A DNA stretch of 64,000 bases from Lewinellaceae bacterium (GTDB lineage: Bacteria > Bacteroidota > Bacteroidia > Chitinophagales > Saprospiraceae): NCBI GenBank assembly GCA_020636135.1, contig JACJYK010000001.1:372001-436000 (forward strand), given 5' to 3'. A program made the translations under genes and the position numbers. Each line of letters begins with the position of its first letter. Position 1 is the stretch's first letter. Positions 53,368 to 63,300 of the stretch are shown here, one piece after another. The notes beneath the pieces are model-generated. The model made no database searches and was not told the origin of the DNA. It was given only the letters and a program-made list of their open reading frames with translations.

Positions 53368-54995
53368 TCTGTGTGCGTTATAAGCGGAAACCTAAGGGTA
53401 AAGGTGCTGCCCTGTCCAGGCCTGGATGTGACATTCACCTCACCACCATGTTCCTGCATGATGTGCTTTACCAGGCTTAGCCCGAGACCGGTGCCTTTGG
53501 TTTTTTGAGTCAGGGCATCTTCGACCCGGTAAAATTGCTCAAATATTTTCGTCTGGTTTTCCGGGCTGATACCAATCCCTTCATCCGCTACCTGACAATA
53601 GCCGTATCGATCGTTCTTGCTGGTAGTGATATGGATCCTGCTCTTTTCTGGACTGTATTTTATGGCGTTGTCGATGAGATTGGAAAGTGCAGCCTCAAAG
53701 GCCTGGTCGTCTGCCAGGATGGGTACCGGCGCCTGGCAGAGTGTCAGTACGCAGTCAATTTCTTTTTCTTTGAAGGTATAGGTATAGGTGTCGTACAGGT
53801 CCCGGGCTATAACATTCATGTCGGCTTCTGCTTTGTGGTAGGAGGTCCGGTTGGCTTCGATACGTGCGAAGTCCAGGATGTTATTGACGAGATAAGTCAA
53901 ACGTCCGGACTCGCGATGGATGACTTCGTAATAGTTTTGTTTTTTAGCTTCATTCCCTAATCTGCCCAGCATCAGGGTTTCGGCGTACATACGGATCAGT
54001 GAAAGAGGGGTTCTTATCTCATGGGAAACATTGGAGACGAAATCCGATTTGAGCTGTGCTATTTTAAGGGCTTTTTGAGCATTGCGAAATATTAAGAAAG
54101 CACCGATCAATACCGTGGTGAGAGAGAAAAAGAGGAAAGCCAGATTGGTCCGGTTTCTATTGCGAATTAATTCCGCATAACTGGTGCCTATGGATTGGAT
54201 CGTCAGGTAGGTGTCCGGCAATATCCATAAAGAACGTTCGGTATACTCTTGTCCGGAATCAAACTCGCCGGTACTGTATAGGGTATTCAGGTTATTATTT
54301 TCTGGGTTTATCTGGATCACCGACAATAGATACTCGTTTTGGGATAGTTCCTGCATTTTAGGCCCCAATACCGATGCTACCCAATAATTCAAATCGAATA
54401 TGAACAATGCATTATAAAGAGAGGAATCTTTGTCGAAAACCATGACGGTCATAGCGCCCTGTACAGGGTTCAGCCCGGAAATTGGCGGCATGCCGATGGC
54501 TGGCTGAATCTTCCGGAACCCGGCCTTTAAATAATTGGTCAGCCTGGTGATGGTAGAATCTTGCTCAGCATACCATTGGTCAATTTGTGCTGAGGCACCA
54601 GGATCGTGAGAGACGTAATCACTGTAGCACAAACTGTCCTGCCGGTTGGGAATGTGCCGGATGACCAACAATTGAATGGCTTCGTTGCCAAGGACCAAAT
54701 CGTTTGCATTCCGAACGATGGGGTAGGTCTTATCGGCCAATTTATTGACCCACTGCTGCATCCGGTCGTCGGCATACTGATTCAGGGAAAAAAGTACCGT
54801 CTCCATTTGCTTTTCATAGATGGCCTCCGCCATTTTTTCATCCTGGCTGAGGGCACGGATCTGTACGAAAGCATAGATCAGAAAGGGGACAACGATGACC
54901 AGAAGAATGATTAATATGGTTCGCGCACTTTTGCTCACAACAGCTGCTTGAATAGGCAAAAGTAGCCTGAAAATGGATGCCCGGCAGTCCTGCAT
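53364..54995 (-). CDS. Two-component sensor histidine kinase
   Basis: This is 543 residues from the ATG at 54995; a TTG at 55076 would add 27 residues without a hydrophobic start. Two membrane helices (ARTILIILLVIVVPFLIYAF and NLAFLFFSLTTVLIGAFLIF) flank a periplasmic sensor domain of about 240 residues. The phospho-acceptor His325 lies in SNVSHEIRTPL, followed by the ATPase motifs ALSNLIDNAIKYS, DEGIGI and GTGLGLSLVKHI. It phosphorylates the regulator encoded next, with a 4-base overlap of the genes. The signal sensed is unknown. Confidence 0.92.
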   Translation of the reverse strand: MQDCRASIFRLLLPIQAAVVSKSARTILIILLVIVVPFLIYAFVQIRALSQDEKMAEAIYEKQMETVLFSLNQYADDRMQQWVNKLADKTYPIVRNANDLVLGNEAIQLLVIRHIPNRQDSLCYSDYVSHDPGASAQIDQWYAEQDSTITRLTNYLKAGFRKIQPAIGMPPISGLNPVQGAMTVMVFDKDSSLYNALFIFDLNYWVASVLGPKMQELSQNEYLLSVIQINPENNNLNTLYSTGEFDSGQEYTERSLWILPDTYLTIQSIGTSYAELIRNRNRTNLAFLFFSLTTVLIGAFLIFRNAQKALKIAQLKSDFVSNVSHEIRTPLSLIRMYAETLMLGRLGNEAKKQNYYEVIHRESGRLTYLVNNILDFARIEANRTSYHKAEADMNVIARDLYDTYTYTFKEKEIDCVLTLCQAPVPILADDQAFEAALSNLIDNAIKYSPEKSRIHITTSKNDRYGYCQVADEGIGISPENQTKIFEQFYRVEDALTQKTKGTGLGLSLVKHIMQEHGGEVNVTSRPGQGSTFTLRFPLITHTE

Positions 54996-55182
54996 TGTAA
55001 ACGTTTTTAATGAGTTGTCACGAATTGTCACCGTTTCAGCTAAAAGTCTGGTCCAATTAGCGCGGGAATGACACAAAGTGCTTTCCCAGGTGCCTTTGGC
55101 GTTGTCTCTGGGTTAAACCATGACCCAAACGGATACATATCCAGATTATTTGTATATTACCAAAGTAAATAGCTAACTGAGA

Positions 55183-55692
55183 ATGGTTGTCTCGTATTAC
55201 CAATCACCGATTGGCTGGTTGGAATTACATGCTACCGACAAGGGACTTACCCAGATTCATTTGAATTCATCTTCTGATGTAAAGGAGCCGGACGCCCCGG
55301 AGCATCCTATCCTGGTTCAGACTTTTAAGCAGCTGGATGAATATTTTACCGGTAAGAGGACACAGTTCAGCATTCCCCTGGATTTTGGGGAGGCACCCTG
55401 GTTTTATCAGGAGGTGTGGAAGACGCTGATGATCATTCCTTTTGGCAGGACCCGTTCCTATTTTGACATTGCCAAACGGCTGGGTAACCCAAAAGCCGTA
55501 CGTGCGGTAGGTCAGGCCAACCACCACAATCCATTGCCCATTATCATCCCCTGCCACCGGGTCATCGGAAAGAATGGCGACTGGGGTGGTTATTCGGGGG
55601 GACTGACCATCAAGAAGTGGTTGCTGCGCATGGAAAACCCCAATCGTTTCCGTAAGCAGGGTGACTTGTTCCAGGAAGGAGTGGTGGGGTAA
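55183..55692 (+). CDS. ogt: Methylated-DNA-[protein]-cysteine S-methyltransferase
   Basis: This 169-residue protein has the alkyl-acceptor Cys124 in IIIPCHRVIG and the helix-turn-helix RAVGQANHHNPLP that binds DNA. It repairs O6-methylguanine and O4-methylthymine by irreversible self-alkylation. Length and motif are standard for Ogt/MGMT. It is divergent from the kinase gene. Confidence 0.95.
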   Translation: MVVSYYQSPIGWLELHATDKGLTQIHLNSSSDVKEPDAPEHPILVQTFKQLDEYFTGKRTQFSIPLDFGEAPWFYQEVWKTLMIIPFGRTRSYFDIAKRLGNPKAVRAVGQANHHNPLPIIIPCHRVIGKNGDWGGYSGGLTIKKWLLRMENPNRFRKQGDLFQEGVVG

Positions 55693-55760
55693 AATGTTGA
55701 ATGTTGAATGTTGAATGGGCTGTCGAGATAGCTCATCCATTTCCGGACGCTTGGTCAGAA

Positions 55761-55860
55761 CTACTTCTGCTACCTCTTTTACTTCTGCTACCTCTTTTAC
55801 TTCTGCTACCTCTTTTACCTCTGCTACCTCTTTTACCTTTATCCCTTTCTTTAACCTCTT
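55761..55860. repeat. Nonamer tandem repeat, reverse complement of GTARMAGAR
   Basis: About nine clear units of CTACYTCTK/TTACYTCTK, followed by degenerate copies to about 55875, fill the gap between ogt and aspS. They are the reverse complement of the array at 2963-3061 (same 9-base unit and same variants). Confidence 0.88.
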
Positions 55861-55935
55861 CTACCTTTCTTCTCAGATTTTTCGGACTTTTGCAGCGCGA
55901 AGTAAAAGCTTCGTTCAGGATTAAATAGGAATACC

Positions 55936-57711
55936 ATGTACAGAACACATACCTGTGGCGAACTACGCATCGCTGATGTTGGAAAAGAGGTGACCCTGGC
56001 CGGCTGGGTGCAGGCGGGCAGAGACTTCGGAGGGATGACCTTTGTGGATGTCCGGGATCGTTATGGCATCACGCAGATCGTCTTCAATATGGAAGACAAT
56101 GCCGCGCTATGCGAACAAGCCCGTAAGCTGGGCCGCGAATTCGTCATTCAGGTGACCGGCAAGGTGCGTGAACGGAGCGCCAAAAATCCAAACCGGGCTA
56201 CCGGGGACATCGAGATCGAAGTAGCCGCACTCAACCTGCTGAACCCAAGTAAGGTGCCTCCCTTTACCATTGAAGACGACACCGATGGGGGTGACGACCT
56301 CCGGATGAAATACCGCTACCTTGACCTGCGCCGTACCCCGGTACAGCAAAACATCATCTTTCGCGCCCGGATGGGGCTGGAGACCCGGAAGTATTTGTCC
56401 GGCCAGGGCTTCCTGGAGATTGAGACGCCATTCCTGATCAAGAGTACCCCGGAAGGAGCACGTGACTTTGTGGTGCCAAGCCGCTTAAACCCCAACCAGT
56501 TTTATGCGCTGCCCCAGTCGCCGCAAACCTTCAAGCAGATCCTGATGGTGGCCGGCTTCGATCGTTATTTTCAGATCGTAAAATGTTTCCGTGATGAGGA
56601 TCTGCGTGCCGACCGCCAGCCAGAGTTCACCCAGATCGACTGCGAGATGGCTTTCGTCACCCGCGAAGACATCCTGAACACCTTTGAAGGCCTGACCAAA
56701 CATCTGTACCGCGAAGTCCTCGGTATCGAACTCAATACTTTCCCGCGCATGTCGTACGACGATGCGATTGCCAGGTATGGATCCGACAAACCGGACACCC
56801 GCTTCGGGATGGAGTTCGTGGAGCTCAATGAGCTGGCACAAAACCAGGGATTCCCCGTCTTCGACAGCGCAGAGCTGGTGGTGGGCATTTGTGCTCCGGG
56901 TATCGCTGACACCTATTCGAACAAAGACATCAATGCCCTGACCGACTGGGTTAAACGTCCCCAGGTCGGAGCCAAGGGCCTGGTCTACATCAAATACCAG
57001 AGTGATGGTACCATCAAATCCAGCATTGGAAAATTTTATACCGACGAACAACTGCATGCCTGGGGTGAACGCTTTGGGGCCAGGCCAGGTGACCTGGTGC
57101 TGATCCTGGCCGGAGAAGCGGAAAAAACCCGTTCACAACTGGGTGCCCTTCGCCTGGAGATGGGCGAGCGCCTGGGACTGCGGGACCCGAAAAAGGTGAA
57201 TCCGCTCTGGGTAGTCGATTTTCCATTGCTCGAATGGGACGAAGATGCGCAACGTTTCTTTGCCATGCACCATCCGTTCACCTCGCCTAAAAAAGATGAC
57301 ATCGAGCGCATGCAGAATGGCGATTTTGCCACCTTGAAAGCCTTGCGGGCAGATGCCTATGACCTGGTTCTCAACGGTGTAGAGATCGGCGGAGGGTCGA
57401 TCCGTATCCACAACCGGAACCTGCAGAGTAAAAACTTTGACCTGCTCGGATTTACCAAAGAAGAAGCGGAAGCTCAATTTGGGTTCCTGCTGGGGGCTTT
57501 CGAATACGGAGCTCCTCCTCACGGTGGGATAGCATTTGGTTTTGACCGGTTGTGTGCCGTGATGAACGGGCAGAATTCCATCCGCGACTTTATCGCTTTC
57601 CCAAAAAACAACATGGGGCGCGATATGATGATCGAAGCGCCGTCACCGATCGATCAGAAGCAGCTTGATGAACTGGCATTGCAGTTGAAGCGTAACAACC
57701 TTTCCCAGTAG
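55936..57711 (+). CDS. aspS: Aspartyl-tRNA synthetase
   Basis: This 591-residue class II synthetase of bacterial type has an N-terminal OB anticodon-binding domain (VTLAGWVQAGRDFGGMTFVDVRDRYGITQIVF), motif 2 in FRDEDLRADRQPEFTQIDCEM, the bacterial GAD insertion in the middle, and motif 3 in GIAFGFDRL. It charges tRNA-Asp in the cytoplasm. No riboswitch or T-box is seen upstream. Confidence 0.97.
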   Translation: MYRTHTCGELRIADVGKEVTLAGWVQAGRDFGGMTFVDVRDRYGITQIVFNMEDNAALCEQARKLGREFVIQVTGKVRERSAKNPNRATGDIEIEVAALNLLNPSKVPPFTIEDDTDGGDDLRMKYRYLDLRRTPVQQNIIFRARMGLETRKYLSGQGFLEIETPFLIKSTPEGARDFVVPSRLNPNQFYALPQSPQTFKQILMVAGFDRYFQIVKCFRDEDLRADRQPEFTQIDCEMAFVTREDILNTFEGLTKHLYREVLGIELNTFPRMSYDDAIARYGSDKPDTRFGMEFVELNELAQNQGFPVFDSAELVVGICAPGIADTYSNKDINALTDWVKRPQVGAKGLVYIKYQSDGTIKSSIGKFYTDEQLHAWGERFGARPGDLVLILAGEAEKTRSQLGALRLEMGERLGLRDPKKVNPLWVVDFPLLEWDEDAQRFFAMHHPFTSPKKDDIERMQNGDFATLKALRADAYDLVLNGVEIGGGSIRIHNRNLQSKNFDLLGFTKEEAEAQFGFLLGAFEYGAPPHGGIAFGFDRLCAVMNGQNSIRDFIAFPKNNMGRDMMIEAPSPIDQKQLDELALQLKRNNLSQ

Positions 57712-57804
57712 GAGCGGCAGAAACTGTACCGGGTAGGGCAATTAAAATCGTACCGGACACGTTTTGGTTTGGTAGCAAGCATCATTTATATTAAGATTAG
57801 TTAT

Positions 57805-57812
57805 TATATTTG
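57805..57812 (+). promoter_or_regulatory. Possible -7 promoter box for the gene at 57899
   Basis: TATATTTG fits TAnnTTTG. No clear -33 element lies at the proper spacing, so the assignment is weak. Confidence 0.35.
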
Positions 57813-57898
57813 ATCTTGGTTACGCATTTTCCCTGAACACATCTTCCTATTGTAAAAATCGCGGTAACCATTAATTTTGCGCCGCTTTTTAAACCACA

Positions 57899-58282
57899 AT
57901 GAATATGAAGAAGTGGAAATGGGCCACTTGGGCATTGAGCTTTTTAGTTATTTCTTTATTGGTATTGGCATTCACGCCAGTTCCACAGGCAGCACCGGAC
58001 AACTGTTACGATGTGACCGGAGTTGTGGAGAAAGTTTACGTACCTTGTTGTGGTGACGTAGCCATAGCAATAAAAGGTGACGATCATCTGCACTACATCA
58101 ATCGTGGATTGGATCAGGGAATCGATGTAACTCAGTGGGAGCAGCTCCTGCCGGGAAAAGTAGTAACCCTGAAGGTCATCCGCCGCCACTGGACACCCCT
58201 GGATCCGACATTCCACCAGCGCTCTATCGCGGCCGTATCGTTGGATAACCAGACCATTTATAACCACATTCAAAGCAAATAG
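57899..58282 (+). CDS. Small exported protein, unknown function
   Basis: This 127-residue protein has a clean signal peptide (TWALSFLVISLLVLAFTPVPQAA). The mature part has three cysteines, including a CC pair in VYVPCCGDVAIAI, and reads like a small OB-type or beta barrel (VTGVVEKVYV, GKVVTLKVIRRH). No family recognised. It lies 187 bases after aspS and 33 bases before the NlpC/P60-like gene. Confidence 0.75.
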   Translation: MNMKKWKWATWALSFLVISLLVLAFTPVPQAAPDNCYDVTGVVEKVYVPCCGDVAIAIKGDDHLHYINRGLDQGIDVTQWEQLLPGKVVTLKVIRRHWTPLDPTFHQRSIAAVSLDNQTIYNHIQSK

Positions 58283-58315
58283 TCGTAAAACATACTTCAC
58301 CATTTTAATATCAGG

Positions 58316-58891
58316 ATGCTCATAACTTCATTTATCTGGTCGGTTTTTTTGCTGGCCACACTCCCCGGAGACTATTCCTGTAAGAAAAACCTCGACACGT
58401 GGGTGCCGGAAATTGCCCATCGCCTTAGCCGTGATTCCATCTGGTACGATGCTCGTAAGGGCAGCGACTGTTCTGGGATGATGCACCGGCTATTTGACAG
58501 CCTGGAGCAAAGGTGTTCGAACTTTGATCTGCCCGGGAGGTCCTACCGGGACAGCAAAGGATTGGCCGCATATTACGCCAAAAGCAAAGCATTGGAAATT
58601 GTCAGCGATCCGCTGAAATCGGCTAAACAGATCCGCACCGGAATGCTCCTCTTTTTTAGTTATAAGCCCTCAGCCAAGGGAGATAAAATTCCTGAGGGTA
58701 TCTGTCATGTAGGAATGGTAACTGGCATTCAGGAGGGTCCCGATGGGAACCGGGTGAGCGGAATTGAATTATTTCATGGCCACAGACCCGGAACGGTAGC
58801 AAGCATTTCCACTTTACGGAATGCCGGCAAATCATCCCAGGCTTACCGCAACGGGGCTCAATATTGGGTGGCTTATGCCGCCATCGACTAG
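58316..58891 (+). CDS. NlpC/P60-like peptidase, exported
   Basis: This 191-residue protein has a hydrophobic N-terminus (ITSFIWSVFLLATLPG). The catalytic pattern is Cys in KGSDCSGMMHRLF, His in GICHVGMVTG and a third polar residue in ELFHGH, with spacing typical of NlpC/P60 cysteine peptidases. It probably cuts cell wall peptides, but the C-terminal half is diverged. The preceding small protein gene may be co-transcribed. Confidence 0.75.
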   Translation: MLITSFIWSVFLLATLPGDYSCKKNLDTWVPEIAHRLSRDSIWYDARKGSDCSGMMHRLFDSLEQRCSNFDLPGRSYRDSKGLAAYYAKSKALEIVSDPLKSAKQIRTGMLLFFSYKPSAKGDKIPEGICHVGMVTGIQEGPDGNRVSGIELFHGHRPGTVASISTLRNAGKSSQAYRNGAQYWVAYAAID

Positions 58892-58906
58892 ATTTTTGTA
58901 GCAGGA

Positions 58907-59722
58907 CTAATTCCGGTAGCTGTCTTTATCGATCGGTACCTTGAGCAGATCACCCAGATGATTTTCTCTTTTATCAAAGACATCCAGTCCATAGACGATC
59001 TCATTCGCCGGGATGAAGGCATAGGTGCCGAACAGGCGGTCCCAGATGGAAAAAATATTTCCGTAGTTGGTGTCGGTCAGAGGTTGCTTATAATGGTGGT
59101 GAACCCGGTGCATGGCAGGAGTCACCAGAACCAACCGCAGGATACGGTCGATGGATTCAGGTATCCGGATATTGGCATGATTGAACTGAGAACTAAATGC
59201 CGATATGCTTTGATAGATCATCACCAGCCACATCGGTGCCCCGGTTGCCAGCACGGCGAGAACAGTAAAGGTAGCCCGGAAGACCGATTCTCCCGGATGA
59301 TGGCGCAAAGCCGTCGTAGTGTCCACTTTGGTGTCTGAATGGTGGATGACATGGAACTTCCACATCCAGGGCACCTGGTGCTCAATCCAATGGATCAGGT
59401 AGGCGCTGATGAGGTCCATGCTAAGCAGGGCCATTACGATGCGGACGCCGAGGGGCCAGTTGCTGACCCATTGAAATAATCCAAATCGGTGGGCCACCGA
59501 CCAATCACTACCTTTAACGATCAGGAAGGCAAATCCCAGGTTGATGATCAGCGTCGTTAGTGTAAAGAAGAGATTCACACCGGCATGCCGGTATTTGTTG
59601 TACAGGATGCGGCTGATCGGGATGACTCCTTCCATTATCCAGAAAAACAATAATCCGGAGACCAGAATGATCGTCCGGTGCGAGGAAGGAATGGTGCTGA
59701 AGTAGTTGATGATTGATTCCAT
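58907..59722 (-). CDS. Fatty acid hydroxylase / sterol desaturase superfamily protein
   Basis: This 271-residue membrane protein has the diiron histidine boxes HWIEH, HVIHHSD and a later HRVHHHYKQP, plus RHHPGE. The arrangement and four to six membrane helices match the fatty acid hydroxylase superfamily. It probably hydroxylates or desaturates a lipid chain at the inner membrane. Substrate unknown. It converges with the NlpC/P60-like gene. Confidence 0.9.
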   Translation of the reverse strand: MESIINYFSTIPSSHRTIILVSGLLFFWIMEGVIPISRILYNKYRHAGVNLFFTLTTLIINLGFAFLIVKGSDWSVAHRFGLFQWVSNWPLGVRIVMALLSMDLISAYLIHWIEHQVPWMWKFHVIHHSDTKVDTTTALRHHPGESVFRATFTVLAVLATGAPMWLVMIYQSISAFSSQFNHANIRIPESIDRILRLVLVTPAMHRVHHHYKQPLTDTNYGNIFSIWDRLFGTYAFIPANEIVYGLDVFDKRENHLGDLLKVPIDKDSYRN

Positions 59723-59841
59723 AAGTCCTGACTTGGAATCAAGTTAGGATAAAAAATCCATTCCGGGCGGGTCATTCTTCCGATCAATGGTTACTCAGGA
59801 AGCGGTGACTCGTCCTAAATATGTTCGTTTTATTAATTCAT

Positions 59842-59849
59842 TAGTTTTG
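59842..59849 (+). promoter_or_regulatory. Possible -7 promoter box for the lipoprotein/M4 protease unit
   Basis: TAGTTTTG fits TAnnTTTG, 23 bases before the start codon at 59873. A -33 element at normal spacing is not clear. Confidence 0.35.
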
Positions 59850-59872
59850 TAATTTGACATAAATTTTACCCC

Positions 59873-60304
59873 ATGCGTTTTTTGAAGAAGTGGAGTCTAT
59901 TTTCTTGCTTACTGGGTCTGACATTTTGCAAGGCTGTTCCTTTTGCTCCGAATCAGTATGAAGGTGATATGCTGCGATTTGGTAAAGGTGGAGGTATCAC
60001 GGGTAGTGTTACTGAATTTGTCCTAAGCGATAAAGGTGTCCTTTACCGGGGCGAAGGCATGATGGACAGGACCTTCACCAAGGTCAAGTCATTACCCAGG
60101 GGGATTTTTAGCCAGATGGTCACGAATTACCAGGTATTGGGATTGGGCGAACTGGAAATCAATCAGCCTGGCGATCTGTATTTTTTTCTGGAATACCAGC
60201 ATGAGGGAAAGACCCAGCGACTGGTATGGGGAGATACCCGCTATGATCCACCAAAGAATCTGCAATTGTTTTATAAAATATTGGTTGAACAAACTAAAGA
60301 ATGA
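59873..60304 (+). CDS. Small lipoprotein-like protein coupled to the M4 protease
   Basis: This 143-residue protein has an N-terminal hydrophobic segment WSLFSCLLGLTFCK, with a cysteine (TFC) that may carry lipid. The mature part is a small beta-rich domain (MLRFGKGGGITGSVTEFVLS, GVLYRGEGMMDRTF, LRFFLEYQ-like). Its stop overlaps the M4 protease start by 4 bases (ATGA). It could be a chaperone, inhibitor or unrelated lipoprotein; no family is recognised. Confidence 0.75.
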   Translation: MRFLKKWSLFSCLLGLTFCKAVPFAPNQYEGDMLRFGKGGGITGSVTEFVLSDKGVLYRGEGMMDRTFTKVKSLPRGIFSQMVTNYQVLGLGELEINQPGDLYFFLEYQHEGKTQRLVWGDTRYDPPKNLQLFYKILVEQTKE

Positions 60305-63300
60305 TGCACATGAATCACCATCGTTACATTCTGATCTGCCTTTTGGCAGGTGCCTGGGTTGCCGGTTTGGCCCAGGATAAATTTCATCGGCCCATCTACC
60401 ACACCGGACAGCCGGTACCGGCTCTGCAGCCGATCAGGAAGACCTGGAAAGATCCAGGCCAGGTGCGGGCTTTGCCACAGTTTCAGCCGGCAACCCTGTT
60501 CTGGCAGAATGACTACCAGATCCTATCTGCTCAATACGATAAAACCTCGCTCTTTATCGAAGCGAAAGATCAACTTTCCGGTAAGCGCAATCGCCCCGAC
60601 GCGAAAGACGCACTGCAACTGCTCAGCGCGGTAGGCCTGCAGGTACCTTTCAGTGAAATAGCTACCGAAGCCGATGACCTGGGTTGGCGACACACCCATT
60701 TCCAGCAAATGTATGCCGGCTATCCGGTCTATGGCGGAGAGGTGATCATCCACCAATCCAACCAGGGGATGGTACGCATCCTCGGTCAGGTAAAAAGGGC
60801 GAAGTCTGCTGCCGGAGCCGCCACTTTTTTAGGGCCCAAATTGAATGCTGAAGCTGCAATCAAGCAGGGGTTTCAGGATGTCGGCAGGTACACGGAAGTG
60901 CTGGATCAGCTGCCCGAAATTCCCGGGTTACCCAAAGTGGAACGCCAGACCGCTAACCTGGTGGTATGGATGGAAGGAGAGCAGCCAAAGTTGGCCTGGC
61001 ACCTGCAGATCGTGCCCAATTGGTACGGATCCTGGGATTATTTCATTGATGCCAATACCGGCGAGGTACTGGAAAGTCACACCAACCGTTGTACCCTTAA
61101 CCACGAGTTGAATCATTCAGGTAACCACAGTCATTATGCAGCCCCGGAAGGAGACCCGCTGGACGGAGCGACCAAAGGCACGGGTAAAGACCTGGCGGGT
61201 GTGACCAGGGAAGTGAATGGTTATCAGGAAAATGGAACCTTCTACATGGTGGATGCCAGTCGTCCCATGTTTTCGACGATTGGAACTGATACCGAGCAAC
61301 CGGAAGGCGTGATCTGGACATTCAATGCCCAAAACTCCAATCCGAATAAGAACTTCAATGCCGTAACGGTGACTTCTGCCACCAACACCTGGAGCGATGC
61401 CAAAGCGGTGTCTGCACACTACAACGGTAGTGTGGCTTATGAGTATTTCCGGCAGACCTTTGGCCGCAATTCGATCAATGGCCTGGGTGGAAATATTGTT
61501 TCCTTCATCAACGTGGTCGATGACGATAATTCTCAAATGGACAATGCCTTCTGGAACAATACCGCCATGTTTTACGGCAACGGTAAGGATGCCTTTAAAC
61601 CATTGGCTCAGGGGCTTGATGTAGCCGGTCATGAGATGAGCCATGGGGTGATTCAGAACTCTGCCGGACTGGATTATGTCAATGAATCGGGAGCGATGAA
61701 TGAATCGTTTGCAGATGTTTTCGGCGTACTGATCGATCGTGACGACTGGACCATTGGTGAAGACGTCGTGTTAACGTCGGTTTTTAAATCCGGAGCTTTG
61801 CGTAACATGCAGGATCCGCACAATGGAGGCAGCAAATTAGGCGATAATGGATGGCAGCCGGCTCATTATTCAGAACGTTATACCGGCTCGCAGGATAATG
61901 GTGGTGTACACATCAACAGTGGTATACCCAATTTTGCATTTTATAAGATCGCTTCCAAAATCGGTAAAGAAACCGCCGAACAAATTTATTACCGTGCCCT
62001 GACCAAATACCTGACCCGCAGTTCGAATTTTGTTGACCTGCGCAATGCTGTGTTGGCATCTGCGACCGATATCCAGGGTTCCAACAGTGCTTCTATCGCG
62101 ATCATCAATACAGCATTTGATGAAGTTGGTATCGGTTCGACCGGTGGATCGGAGAAACCAACCGACGTCGGTGAAAACACCGGAGAAGAGTATGTTGTAA
62201 TCGTCAGCAATGAAGATGGTAATTTATACCTGGCGACTACCGCTGGTGAGATCATCTCCGATGCCTTGTCGGACAACCCTCCTTTGAGCCGGCCGAGTAT
62301 GACGGATGACGGAACCGTATTGGTCTATGTATCCCAGGATAATATCATGCGTTACATCAGCTTTGACTGGCAACAAGGACAATATGGTTCAGATGTGCTC
62401 GACGATCAGGTGCCCTGGCGGAACGTCGTTATTTCTAAAGATGGCAACCGGCTCGCTGCATTGACCAAAGAAGAGGATAACCTTATCTACGTGTATGATT
62501 TCAATTTGCAGCAGTTCCCGGCATTTGAGCTGACCAATCCGACCTATACAGAGGGGATTTCGACCGGCGACGTGCTGCGTGCCGACGCCATGGAATTTGA
62601 CTTTACAGGAGAATACCTGGTTTACGATTGTGAAAGCCAGCTGAAAAATGCCAACGGTGCTGACGTGACCTATTGGGATATTGGATTTCTGCATGTTTTT
62701 GATGTGGCCAGCAACCAGTTTGCCGAAGGCTCTATCCAGAAGCTTTTTGCCGGATTGCCGCCGAATACCAGTGTGGGCAACCCAACCTTCTCGAAGAACT
62801 CACCCTATATCATTGCCTTTGAGCTGATTGATGAATCCAATGCCGAGCCGACTATTTATTTGCTGGGCGGTAACCTGGAAACGGGACAGGTGGACACCAT
62901 TCTGGAGAATAATACCCTCAGTTATCCGAACTTCAGTACGGCGGATGACCGGCTGCTGGTTAATACGGATGTGACTGAATTATTCATCTTCACCCGGACC
63001 GATCTCTATCAGGTGCCTCTGGCGTCCGATAAAATCAGCCTGGGAGGTAACCCTTCGGAATTTTTGCAAAATGCACAGTGGGGATATTGGTTTGCTACCG
63101 GCAGCCGGGTGCTGACTAAAATCGTCAAGGAACTGGCTCCTTCCTATGCGCTGAAAGCGTACCCCAATCCGGTTACGGACCGGGTTTTGGTTAGCCTGGA
63201 GCTTGAAAAATCTGCGGAGGTAAATTATCAGTTGTTCAACCTGTACGGCCAGCAAATAGCCACCTGGCGTGAATTGGAATCGCCGGGAAAAGTTCAGCGA

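Noticed and set aside
55701..55928. Leu/Pro-rich and Ser/Thr-rich frames before aspS
   Set aside because: They are translations of the nonamer array in two frames.
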